64,000 nt of DNA, from contig NC_079490.1 in assembly GCF_020520425.1 (NCBI RefSeq), positions 57,452,517-57,516,516 on the forward strand, given 5' to 3'. The translations under genes and the position numbers were made by a program. Below, in pieces: positions 45,217-56,616 of this stretch. This stretch comes from Spinacia oleracea (taxonomy: Eukaryota; Streptophyta; Magnoliopsida; Caryophyllales; Amaranthaceae). The notes below the pieces were generated by a model that did no database searches, was not told where the DNA came from, and was given only the letters and a program-made list of their open reading frames with translations. The first letter of the stretch is position 1, and every line of letters starts with the position of its first letter.

Positions 45217-47205
45217 TGTAGGGTTTTTTTTGTGTCAAAACTTGTTTCCCGTTCTACAAGAGGGGCGGTTCTTTAGAAAACCGTAGAATTTTTGTACCTC
45301 GAAGGAGTCGCCACCAAACATTGTTTAAAGTCTCGTTTGGAAAGACCGCAAGTGACTCTATTTTGGGATAAGGCCTTGAATCCCTGAAACGGATGGGTGA
45401 GATCCGGGCACGGGAACAACAATGCTTATTCCGCGAGCTTTAGAAATATTCAAGTACGTTGGCACAACATTTTTCCGAAAATATACCCTAGATTAGATTA
45501 TGTGGGTTTGAATTTAGAGCAAATTGAATCTCTAATTGTATGGTGGTCACTTTGCTTTAAAGATTGATTTAAGGAACCTAAGGCCGGTTTGTCCAAAAAT
45601 ATCTTTGTTAAGCGTGATGTAACCTTTGTATTTTGTTGTATTTAGCATGTTGGTGATGAAAGCAATAAAGAAAATAAAGCAACATCACAATACTAAATAA
45701 AGTGCGGAATTAGTAAATACAAGACCCCCTAGAAAAGGACTAAGGAGTAGGTCCACATTTCCTAGAATTGGACTAGGCAAGTAAAGATGCGGAATTGAAA
45801 GTGCGGTATTGAAATTGCGGTATTGAAATTGCGATATTGAAATTGCGGTATTGAAAGTGCGATATTGAAATTGCGGTATTGAAAGGTGCGATATTGAAAT
45901 TGCAATATTGAAAGGTGAAAAATTGAAATTTGTACTTGGGCACATGAGATTCGAACGCCAAGCGGCTCCTTAAAAATAAGTGCGCTCGACACGAATTCAA
46001 AGCCAAAAATCTCAACTTGGGAGAGGTTGCTCAACCCAAATATCCTAGATTTTGAATGTTAAACTTGAACTTGAAAGCTTGAATATTTAAGTTTTGAACT
46101 TGAAATAATTGAAATTTGAACTTGAAATGATCCTAGTTTAGGGAAATAACTATGAACAACCCTAAACATGGTAAGATCTTGAAAATTGAAAACTTGAACT
46201 TGTATATTGAAAATGGAGTTTTGAATCTCAAAAGACTAAACCTTTGTATGTTTGAAGGTGTCATCTTTGATTACTCCATGTTTGAAGGTGATTCTAGTCC
46301 AAGAGGTGATTGTAAACAACTTGGACATCCTTGAATCTTGAAAATTTGTATTTTGTATTTTGAAAAAGCTTGTATTTTTGGAAAACATGCATGTATGATT
46401 GTTGCAAGTGGTGTTTTTGAATGATTAAAAACACCAACTTGCTATTCATTTAGAAATTAAAGCAACATAGTTGATTAGAATGAGATTCGGATTTACCTTG
46501 TTAGGTTTAGGCAAGAGCTCCCAATTGCTTTTTTGAATTTAGGAATTCTGTATGTGTTTTTGAGAAGTTTTTGAGTTGTATTTTGAGGCGTAATGTCGAA
46601 ATTACGACGTTGTATTGTTGTTCTCCTCCCATTGTGATGAAAATGAGGGGTATTTATAAAAGGAATGGGTGCAAGGCGCCAACACACGTCAGCTCAGGGC
46701 GCTGGTGACGTGGCTTGAATGCCGCCAAAGCAAGGACGGGGAATCGTCCTTGTTTCGTCTTGTAGTGTTGTACCTGTTGTACGAATAGTACTAGGTTTGG
46801 AGTTTTATATTTGCTTGGAGGTTAAGGCATCATTTAGCGTCTAAAAACAAGCCTTTCTCGGGTTTTTGAATTCCGGTTTTACGGGACGGGGCCCGGCATG
46901 CTAGGTTTTGTGGGTCGACGCCCGAATTTGACTTGCCTTATATGATTTTGAGTGGAAAAGGCCTAGTAAAACCAATTGGATGGTCTACTAGATGAGTTTG
47001 TACTTGGATTTTGAAATTGGATTTGGAAAGTTGTATTTTGTACCGAGTTCAGGAAGGGGAACGGTCTCGGGGGTTGGATTTTGGATCTTGAATTTTGGAA
47101 GCATTCTTATCAATTGGGATTTTCGCCTGGAGTTATTCCAATCACCTAATAAGGATAATGGTATCGTCATCATCCCAAAGGGGAGACACAAATTAGGTGT
47201 CTACA
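45217..47205 (-). repeat. Tat 5' LTR (right copy)
   Basis: 1989 bp, alignable end to end with 24459-26459. Minus-strand TATA at 46651-46658. It lacks about 18 bases in the GCGCTGG cluster and has a few other small differences. Confidence 0.93.
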
Positions 47206-47279
47206 CAAAGAAAATACAAAAAATTTCATTCTTGTTTTAGTTTTTCCTTTGCATTGCTCACAGTTTGTTTGAGTTTTGT

Positions 47280-47314
47280 ATGCAAGATAGGGGTCGAACT
47301 CGTCATAGGCCTCT
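47280..47314 (+). pseudogene. Gypsy#2 gag, first codons, interrupted by copia#2
   Basis: ATG at 47280 opens a frame that begins MQDRGRTRHRP. Copia#2 enters after CCTCT at 47310-47314; the frame continues after the second CCTCT at 62167. Confidence 0.8.
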
Positions 47315-48311
47315 TGAAGGAAATATTTCCTTCACCCAAGGTGCATTAAGTCTAATACCAAGGTTCAGATTAATTGCGAACAATTAATTCAGTGAGTTCA
47401 AGTGATCGGAACAGCTAGCTGGAGCAATGCTTCCGATCAGTGAGTTCTGATGTATATTGAACTCACAACTTACTCTTGACTGAACCTACAAGGTCACACC
47501 AATGACACGAAACATATCACCTGATTAAATGAATCGAAAATTCATTTAATAGCTTTTCGGGATTTAAGTTGGAAACGTATTATACGATGCGACCTTTGTC
47601 GGAATCTTATATCGTATCGCGAATATTCGTAAGCTGGGCGACACGAATAAATCGTATCGTACGACGGTGATTCTTCGTATACGAAACGATAAATAAATAT
47701 ATCGGAAATATATTTAAATCGCGAATACAAGGAGCGGCCCACGAGCCGAGTGAAGCACTCGAGGACCATGGGCGCGCGCATAAGCGAGCAAGCAAAGCAC
47801 GGCAGCAGCGAGGCCCATGAGGCGCGAGGGCTGTGCGCGTGCATGCGGGCCGAGACTACGACACAGCAGCAAGCGGCCCACGGCCCTTCGCTGTGTGTGT
47901 CCGTTTGACTTGGCGTGCAAGGCTTGCTAGCCGGCCTTGCCTCTTGGCTTGGTCGGTTAGTAAGGTTATGTAAATAACCTTACAACCTAATTTCCAACTT
48001 AGCACAATTCATATTACTCAAACCCTAGAGACACAGAGATCCCTAATTCTCTCTGTGCCTCCAAAGTGAGTTCTTCCCAAAAGCAAAGTATCTTGATCGA
48101 TTGTCTAAGCTACGATAATCAAGACGGATCTGATCGTGTCGGTGAACCAAGTAGAGGAACGACAAGTGGAGTTCTTTGATCATGTTCGTTGACAGATTAT
48201 TGTGGAAAACACGCTTCGAATGTAAGTTTGCTTAATTTGTGCTTTATACATGTTTCCTGGCTTTGGGGATTGTTCCGCACATGTTATTATGTTTAACTGT
48301 ATTCCCAAACA
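47315..48311 (+). repeat. Copia#2 5' LTR
   Basis: TGAAGGAAAT...CCCAAACA. A GC-rich block (about 47727-47945) contains AGCAAGC and GGCCCA words and differs strongly from the same block in copia#3, though the flanks are alike. Confidence 0.93.
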
Positions 48312-48312
48312 G

Positions 48313-48323
48313 TGGTATCAGAG
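48313..48323 (+). other. Primer-binding site, initiator tRNA-Met type (copia#2)
   Basis: TGGTATCAGAG one base after the LTR matches the complement of the plant initiator tRNA-Met 3' end, the usual Ty1/copia primer. Confidence 0.9.
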
Positions 48324-50767
48324 AGTTATGTATTCAAAGCATGAATTAGCATGATTATTATTGTTTTTGCATCTGTCAAAAATTTGGATTTTTTATTGAT
48401 TTTTCGGAATTTTTACAAATTATTGTATGAATTGCGTAATAATCAGGTCCGAAATCACAAATCTTCGCTTTTTCGATTTTTAAAACCCTAATCTGATGGA
48501 AAACGATTTTCTAAGATCAAATCAAGGGAATAGAATTGCGAAAACAGGCCTCGAAGTATCGTTGTTTGGGCATTTTTGTTAATTTTTCATTAAAAATTAA
48601 AACTGTCGGACAGTAATTCAATTAAAAGGTCAACCTAAACTACTCGGAATTTCTTGAAATTTTGACACAATGTTTCGGGGTAAATTATTGATCTATGGTA
48701 AAAATTTCGGATTTTTCCGATAAGTATAAACCCTAATTTTGCCGTTCCCCAATTCGTAAAATTTGAAACCCTAATTGAATTTTAATTAATTTTGGTTTAA
48801 TAATTCGGTTAATTGTGAAAGGGGATATAATTTCATGGGTCATTGGATAATTTTAAAAATTATTGGATTAAAATTTTTAATGGTTTCGTTAATTTTAATC
48901 GCACTTAAACCAAATTATTAAAAATCTGAAATTTAATTGTGTATGAACGATTTAAAGCTTCGGATTTTATTAATTGAAAGTTCAAACTTTAATGTTGATT
49001 CGATCGTTCTTAAAAGTTTGAATATTGTTAGCCCTTGATTTATTAATTTTACGAAATTGGATTGTCGTTAAAGTTTATTAAATCGTTAAAAATCGTTGTT
49101 TTTCGAAAATAAAATCGTAACCTTTTTTGAAAAATTAAATTAATGCAAGTTCGTGAATTAAATTTAATTTTAATTAAGTTGGTCCGTATTACGAACCAAA
49201 GGCACGAACATGAGCATGGTGGAAGTATGGCTCGTCGAGCCATACGAGGCCATTGTGCTTTGGCCGAGCCATGCGACACGGGCAGCAGCAGCTATGCTGC
49301 GTGCCTCGTGCGCGCTAGGCGAGGAAGGGGCAGGCGAGGGAGCTTGCGGGGCTGCGATGAAGCAAGGCGCAAGCCTTGCGACGTCCAGCACACACACGAT
49401 GCACAACACGCACGCAGGGGCAGCTAGGCTGCGGGGACGCGGTGCGCGCGCGCGACGGGGCTGGGGGTGTGCGAGCCTTGCTCGTGCGCTCTTGGGCCTC
49501 ACGCAAGGCAAGGGCTGGGCGCAAGCCTAACCCGAATAAGTAATTGGACTTTTTTGTTAAAAATCGTTTAATTCGTTGGGCTTCGTACATTTGCTTTAAT
49601 TTGGGCTAACGGGATATTTAATTTAATATTTTATTTGCTTGGGCCGGGCCGCGAGTTTTAATTTAATATTTCATAATTAATTATCCGGAATAATTATTGG
49701 TTTGAGTGGGAGCCACTAAATGAAATTAAAATGAAATAATTATTTTTAATTATTTTCGTTGGTCGCGTTATTTTAATTAAATTCAATTTTAATTAGAATA
49801 AAGTCTAAGGATTAATAATTTGGAAATTGATTAATCTTTTCGTTTTAGCATACGAATGGGTGAATGCATAGAATATATATTTTATGTAATGCAGGTACTC
49901 CAAGTGACTAGTATGGCCAAATTTAGGATAGTTAAATACGGTATGCGTACCGTACTATCTTTGAATGTAAAGTTTTAAATATGGTCTGCGTACCATGGAA
50001 TTTTTGATGTAATTTTATTATTTTCAAGTATTTCTAAGCTTAGAACTTTAAGTTAGCATTTGAACGAAGATTCAAGACGATGCCAAGCTAACAAGGAGGT
50101 GATGAAGATTGGATGCTTCAAGAGAAGATGTTTTGGGCCATACTAGATCACCATTTATTTATGCACTTCAATACATATATTATGCGTGAATGTATGAATG
50201 TATGTATGCTTTGCATGAACAGGTTGTTTCCTATGAATCGATTAGTTTTAAGTTCACTTAATAATCGAACCAACATAGAAACAACTAGGTCCAAGTAATA
50301 TTGAGTTTAAAAATTGCCTTCCAAATCAACATTTACAAAAATCTAGGGATCTAAGATAGTAGGTTAATTTACGCTAAAGCGATGTGCTATTTAGTTGACT
50401 TAGGTGGTAAGGCATCCTAAAGGAGCACGTTGATTGTGGTTACAACTCAAACAACAATGGCATTAAGTTGTGGCAATGGGATAAATTATGGCATTAATTT
50501 ATTAACCAAGAGTAATTTGGAGATTACTAGCAATAGGTTTTGCTTACCTAAAATCTTAAACTACTTAAGATATGCTAAAGCTGCTTAAGGATTTAGGACT
50601 TTTGGGGTCTTGGAATCGTTTCATTCATTTTGGACCATGTTTTTGCTTTTTGCATGAATGAAATGTTTTAATAGCTTTAATGATTGCATGTTTTGCTTTT
50701 ATTTCAAAGTTATTGAATTGTATGAATGGTTATTTATTGCAAATTCTTTTAGATTGTAGTAATCAAA
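48324..50767 (+). other. Copia#2 long leader
   Basis: About 2.4 kb of AT-rich non-coding sequence between primer site and gag, with a GC-rich block at 49195-49530. Nearly the same leader, inverted, lies at 56617-59089 in copia#3, with substitutions and small indels. Confidence 0.8.
49195..49530. repeat. GC-rich block in the copia leader
   Basis: GCGAGC, GCACGC and GGGGC words; sharply different composition from the AT-rich sequence on both sides. Counterpart in copia#3 at about 57905-58245. Its long frames on both strands have no recognisable domain. Confidence 0.6.
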
Positions 50768-51645
50768 ATGGTCGCAAACATAACAACAATCATATCAGCT
50801 GAAATTCTGGATGTCGAGTTAGACTTGACTAATTTTCTTGAATGGAAAGAGAAACTTGTCGAAGTTTTGAAAGTTAATGGCATACACTATGTCATTGAAC
50901 AACCTTTCCCTAGCTATGACGCGCGAGGCATGACTCCTGAAAGGTACAAAAGTTGGGAACTTCACAAGTACCTTGTCACGGAGTTCATCCTTAAGTCTAT
51001 CCCTGAGAGTTGGAGAGGGAGGTTCATTACTTTTGAATCTCAAGCTCTCCTAAGTAGCCTCGAGGATAAGTGTGCGGGTTTTCGACCCTTATGCCAAACT
51101 GGTGGCAATGGGGTTGACGAATTGGCTAATACGATGAGCGATCTCAAGCTCGTAACCCCACGCAAGTCGTGCCTAGAAATCGAACTTCTAGAGGCACAAA
51201 GGCGCATTTACTATGTCAAGATGGACAAAAACACATCAATTCGGTCTCATGTGGATATTGACTTGGTGGTTCCATCAAAGAGTCGGTAGCTATTGCACTA
51301 GTGCTGAATTCTCTTCATAAGGATTATGAGGGTTTTAAGATGCACTATCTCTTTCATCAAAAAGAGAGCACATTCTGTGAACTTGTGGAATTACTCATGA
51401 AATGCGAGAAAATCCTTAAGTTCAATCAAGACCCTTTGAATGTGAGGTGCACTAAATTCAAGAAAGTAGGCAAGGGGAAGAAAAGCAAGGCTAAATCTTC
51501 GTCCACTCCCGGAGGGCATCTGGCGCCTTCCAAGAGCAAGATGAAGAGGAATGCTTCTCCTTCTACATCGCAATGCTTCAATTGTAATGAAATTGGTCAT
51601 TACAAGCGAGATTGCCCCAAACTAAAGGAAGAGAAGAAGGACGGA
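50768..51645 (+). pseudogene. Copia#2 gag, divergent type
   Basis: ATG at 50768 follows a leader nearly identical to that of copia#3. The protein shows FLEWKEKLVEVL and a C-terminal zinc knuckle CFNCNEIGHYKRDCPKL. A stop and frame change occur at about 51287-51300. It is only weakly alike to the gag of copia#3 (which has CFYCKKKGHWKRDCLKK), although leader and pol on both sides match closely. Confidence 0.8.
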
Positions 51646-53383
51646 AACGTTGCTTCTCCTTCAGGTATGTATGTTATACATTGTATTCTTGCTAATTCTA
51701 CTTCTTGGGTATTAGATACTGGTTGTGGCTCACACTTATGTTCCAATTCACAGGGACTAAGGAGAAGTAGAAGGCTTGATAAAGGTGAGATGGATCTACG
51801 CGTGGGAAATGGAGCACGAATTGCTGCATTAGCCGTAGGATCTTATTTTATTGCCTAGTGGGTTTATTTTGGAACTAGAAAACTGTTACTATGTTCCTAG
51901 TATCACCAGAAACATCATTTCTGTTTCAAGTTTGGATTCTAAAGGTTTTAGTTTTCAATTTAAAGACAATAGTTGTTCTTTTTCTTTGAATGGAATGTTT
52001 TATGGTTTAGCACAACAAGAAAACGGTCTTTATGTGCTAGATACGAGCAAACACATTTATAACATAAATACCAAAAAGGCTAAAACTGGTGATTCGGATC
52101 TCACATTTCTGTGGCATTGTCGATTAGGCCATATAAACATAAAGCGCATGGAATTATTTCAAAGGAAAGGAATTCTAGAATCATTCGACTTAGAGAAGAT
52201 TGATCAATGCGAATCTTGTTTACTTGGCAAAATGACAAAGCAACCTTTCTCAAAGGTGGGAGAAAGAGCAAGCGAACTACTAGGGCTAATACATACAGAC
52301 GTATGTGGGCCTATGAGTACGAAAGCTAGAGGTGAGTTCAGCTATTTAATAACGTTTACGGACGACTTCAGTAGTTATGGCTATATTTACTTAATTAAGC
52401 ACAAGTCTGAATCGTTTGAGAAATTCAGAGAATTTCAAAATGAAGTAGAGAATGAACATGGCAAGAAAATCAAAGCTCTAAGATCGGATCGAGGAGGTGA
52501 ATATCTTAGCAACGAGTTTGATGACCATCTAAAAGAATGCGGTATTCTTTCTGAACTGACTACTGCAGGGACACCTCAATGGAATGGAGTGTCGGAACGG
52601 AGAAATAGGACATTACTCGATATGGTCAGGTCAATGATGGGTCAAGCCGAACTTCCTTTACAGTTCTTGGGACATGCGTTGCAAACTGCAGCACTCACAC
52701 TGAATCGTGCTCTGTCAAAAGCTGTTAAAAAGACTCCATACGAATTTTGGACTGGGAAACTTCCAAAGTTGTCTTTTCTGAAGATTTGGGGTTGCGAAGC
52801 ATATGTCAAGCGATTAATTTCGGACAAGCTACAACCTAAATCTGACAAATGTTTCTTCGTTGGGTATCCAAAGGAAACTATGGGGTATTATTTCTACAAC
52901 AAGTCAGACAAAAAGGTTTTCGTTGCTCGTGACGGTGTCTTTTTGGAAAGAAATCATATTTCCAAATTGACAAGTGGGAGAATAATAGACCTCGAAGAGA
53001 TTCGAGACGAAGAACAAACTCAGAACTCTTAAGAAGCAGTTCAAGTTGATGAACCTCCAAGGTCTTTAGAAGAACCAGTAGGAGCAGTTCCTCAAAACGT
53101 TGTTGCCCCTCGTAGGTCAAATAGAACTATTTTTCAGCCGGACAGATGGACAGGCGTCCTCTTGACTAAAAACTTAGACGTTCTCATATTGGATAGTGAT
53201 GAACCTTTGACTTACAAGAAAACTATGACGAGCCCAAGCTCCATTAAATATTTAGAGGCCATGCAATCTGAAATAGACTCCATGTCTAAAAATCAAGTCT
53301 GGGATTTAGTTGATTTGCCGGATGTGTTCACACCTATCGGATGCAAATGGGTCTTCAAGTTGAAGAAAGACAAAGATGGAATT
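51646..53383 (+). pseudogene. Copia#2 pol: protease, integrase and start of RT, truncated
   Basis: Protease site WVLDTGCGSHLC; a 5-base deletion near 51852 breaks the frame before PSGFILELENCYYVPS. Integrase zinc region LWHCRLGHINIKRM and CESCLLGK; catalytic D in LIHTDVCGPM, D in LRSDRGGEY and E in NGVSERRNRT, all intact. A stop at 53030 precedes the RT start [18 protein letters not shown]. At 53383 the sequence switches to the minus-strand RT of copia#3. Confidence 0.9.
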
Positions 53384-55790
53384 CAACTCATCTTTCTACG
53401 CTCATCAGATGTTTTGAGACACTGATTCTTGCTTAGATATACGCCATGTGACATGGGTAGATGGCCTCTCTTGGCTTCCATCATATTGAACCTAGCAAGC
53501 ACTTTGTTAATGTAAGTGCTTTGGCTTAGTCCAATCATCCTCTTAGATCTATCCCTATAGATCTTGATGCCCAATATGTAATGTGCCTCTCCTAAGTCCT
53601 TCATTGAGAAACACTTCCCGAGCCAAGTCTTTACAGACTCCAACATAGGAATGTCGTTTCCAATAAGCAGTATGTCGTCAACATACAAGACTAGGAATGC
53701 AATTTTACTCCCACTGACCTTCTTGTATACACAAGATTAGTCTTGATTCTTGATGAAGCCAAAGTTATTGACTGCTTCATCAAATCGTTTATTCCAACTC
53801 CTTGATGCCTGCTTTAGTCCGTAGATGGACTTCTTAAGCTTGCATACCTTTCCTTGGTTCTTTTGATCGACAAAACCCTCCGGCTGTGTCATGAACACAA
53901 TCTCTTCAAGAAGGAAGTTTTGACATCCATTTGCCATATTTCATAGTCATGAAAAGCGGCAATCGCAAGGATTATCCGAATAGACTTAAGCATCGTGACT
54001 GGAGAAAAGGTTTCATCGTAGTCAACGCCGTGAACTTGCCTGTAACCTTTTGCTACCAATCTAGCCTTGTATATGTATACAATTCCATCTTTGTCTTTCT
54101 TCAACTTGAAGACCCATTTGCATCCGATAGGTGTGAACACATCCGGCAAATCAACTAAATCCCAGACTTGATTTTCAGACATGGAGTCTATTTCAGATTG
54201 CATGGCCTCTAAACATTTAATGGAGCTTGGGCTCGTCATAGCTTACTTGTAAGTCAAAGTTTCATCACTATCCAATATGAGAACGTCTAAGTTTTCAGTC
54301 AAGAGGACGCCTGTCCATCTGTCCGGCTGAAAAATAGTTCTATTTGACCTACGAGGGGAAATAACGGTTTGAGGAACTACTCCCACTGGCTCTTCTAAAG
54401 ACCTTGGAGGTTCATCAACTTGAACTGCTTCTAAAGAGTTCTGAGTTCGTTCTTCGTCTCGAATCTCTTCGAGGTCTATTATTCTCCCACTTGTCAATTT
54501 GGAAATATGATTTCTTTCCAAAAAGACACCGTCACGAGCAACGAATACCTTGTTGTCTGACTTGTTGTAGAAATAATACCCCATAGTTTCTTTTGGATAC
54601 CCAACGAAGAAACATTTTTCAGATTTAGGTTGTAGCTTGTCCGAAATTAATCGCTTGACATATGCTTCGCAACCCCAAATCTTCAGAAAAGACAACTTTG
54701 GAAGTTTCCCAGTCCATAATTCGTATGGAGTCTTTTCAACAGCTTTTGATGGAGCACGATTCAGTGTGAGTGCTGTAGTTTGCAACGCATGTTCCCAAAA
54801 CTGTAAAGGAAGTTCGGCCTGACCCATCATTGATCTGACCATATCGAGTAAGGTCCTATTTGTCCTTTCCGACACTCCATTCCATTGAGGTGTCCCCGGA
54901 GCAGTCAGTTCAGAAAGAATACCGCATTCTTTTAGATGGTCATCAAACTTGTGGCTAAGATATTCACCTCCTTGATCCGATCTAAGAGCTTTAATATTCT
55001 TGCCATGTTGATTCTCTACTTCATTTTGAAATTCTCTGAATTTCTCAAACGATTCAGACTTGTGCTTTATTAAGTAAATATAGCCATATCTACTGAAGTC
55101 GTCCGTAAACGTTATGAAATAGCTTAACTCACCTCTAGCTTTCGTACTCATAGGCCCACATACGTCCGTATGTATTAGCCCTAGTAGTTCGCTTGCTCTT
55201 TCTCCCACCTTTGAGAAAGGTAGCTTTGTCATTTTTCCAAGTAAACAAGATTCCTTTCCGTTGAAGTAATTCCATGCGCTTTATGTTTATATGGCCTAAT
55301 CGACAATGCCACAGAAATGTGAGATCCGAATCACCAATTTTAGCCTTTTTGGTATTTATGTTATAAATGTGTTTGCTCGTATCTTGCACATAAAGACCGT
55401 TTTCTTGTTGTGCTGAACCATAAAACATTCCATTCAAAGAAAAAGAATAACTATTGTCTTTAAATTGAAAACTAAAACCTTTAGAATCCAAACATGAAAC
55501 GGAAATGATGTTTCTGGTGATACTAGGAACGTAGTTACAGTTTTCTAGTTCCAAAACAAACCCACTAGGCAAAGAAATAAAATAACATCCTACGGCTAAT
55601 GCAGCAATCCGTGCTCCATTTCCCAAGCGTAGATCCATCTCGCCTTTATCAAGCTTTCTACTTCTCCTTAGTCCCTGTGAATTGGAACATAAGTGTGAGC
55701 CACAACCAGTATCTAATACCCAAGAAGTAGAATTAGCAAGATTACAATGTATAACATACATACCTAAAGTAGAAGCAACGTTCCCGTTCT
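53384..55790 (-). pseudogene. Copia#3 pol: protease, integrase, RT (partial)
   Basis: Protease WVLDTGCGSHLC near 55700. Integrase catalytic residues D (HTDVCGPM), D (LRSDQGGEY) and E (NGVSERTNRT) are intact. RT follows with [67 protein letters not shown] (the catalytic YVDD) and LGIKIYRDRS, ending at DERRKMS. Frame changes occur at about 55230, 54240, 53930 and 53690. An RT is thus more complete here than in copia#1 or #2. Confidence 0.9.
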
Positions 55791-56616
55791 TCTCATCTTC
55801 CTTCTTCTTCAAGCAATCCCTCTTCCAATGCCCCTTCTTCTTGCAGTAGAAGCATTTAGAGTCGGCAGGACAACGAGTCGCCCATTTCTGTTTACCACAA
55901 CTGGCGCCGTTGGACTTGGATGAGGGCGAAGCCTTGCCCTTACCCTTCTTGCCCTTATTCTTGCCTGATTTCTTGAAGTTCTTGCCCTTACGCACCATAA
56001 GCATATCGTGCTTGTTCTCTTGCTTGAGCGTCTTTTCAGCGGTTTTCAGCATACCGTGAAGCTCAGTAAGAGATTTCTCCATGCTGTTCATGTTGTAATT
56101 CAACTTGAACTGATCATAGCCATTATGAAGCGAATGGAGAATGATGTCAATAGCCATTTCATTTGAGACGTTAGAATCTATAGCTCTCATGTTCTCAAAG
56201 AGTCCAATCATTTTAAGAACATGTGGGCTCACTGGTTCTCCTTTCTTGAGCTTAGTCTCAAGGATCAACCTCTGAGTCTCGAATCTTTCGATTCTGGCTT
56301 GGTACTGAAACATGTTCTTCAACTCCGAGATGATTTGGTAAGCATCCGAGTTAATGAACGTTTTCTGAAGTTCAAGACTCATGGATGCAAGCATCACACA
56401 TTTGACATCCCTGTTGGCCTGAATCCAACGATTAAGGGCAGCTTGAGTTACCTCCGGCCCAGCCTCTTGCGGTAACTATTCCTCAAGGACATATTCCTTT
56501 TCCTCATGCATAAGAACTATTTATAAGTTCCTTTGCCAGTCGAGGAAATTGTTGCCATTCAACTTCTCTTTGTCGAGAATAGAACGCAGATTGAAAGTGT
56601 TATTGTTCGCGGCCAT
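55791..56616 (-). pseudogene. Copia#3 gag
   Basis: Starts MAANNNTFNLRSILDKEKLN (ATG at 56616); a stop lies at about 56521. The rest shows LELQKTFINSDAYQIISELK, a K/G-rich linker (KKSGKNKGKKGKGKASP) and zinc knuckle CFYCKKKGHWKRDC. This is the usual gag of long-LTR copia elements. A stop near 56475 and a frame change break it. Confidence 0.85.

Larger units (their letters stand above)
24459..47205 (-). mobile_element. Tat-lineage Ty3/gypsy element with two antisense genes, interrupted by CACTA-B
   Basis: LTRs of about 2.0 kb (24459-26459 and 45217-47205) begin TGTAGGG and end GTCTACA and are flanked by CAAAG on both sides. All pol genes run on the minus strand, so the right LTR is the 5' LTR. 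Minus-strand order: gag fragment, protease region, reverse transcriptase remnants, RNase H, a second RNase H (typical of Tat), integrase. Between integrase and the 3' LTR lie two plus-strand, intron-containing genes. Without CACTA-B the element is about 17.6 kb. The gag body and the RT palm are deleted, so it is non-autonomous. The LTRs are very similar, differing by a few substitutions and small indels. Confidence 0.93.

Noticed and set aside
49143-49530. Overlapping Ala/Arg-rich frames as genes
   Set aside because: They exist on both strands only because the block is GC-rich; no domain, and the inverted counterpart at 57905-58245 does not keep the frames.
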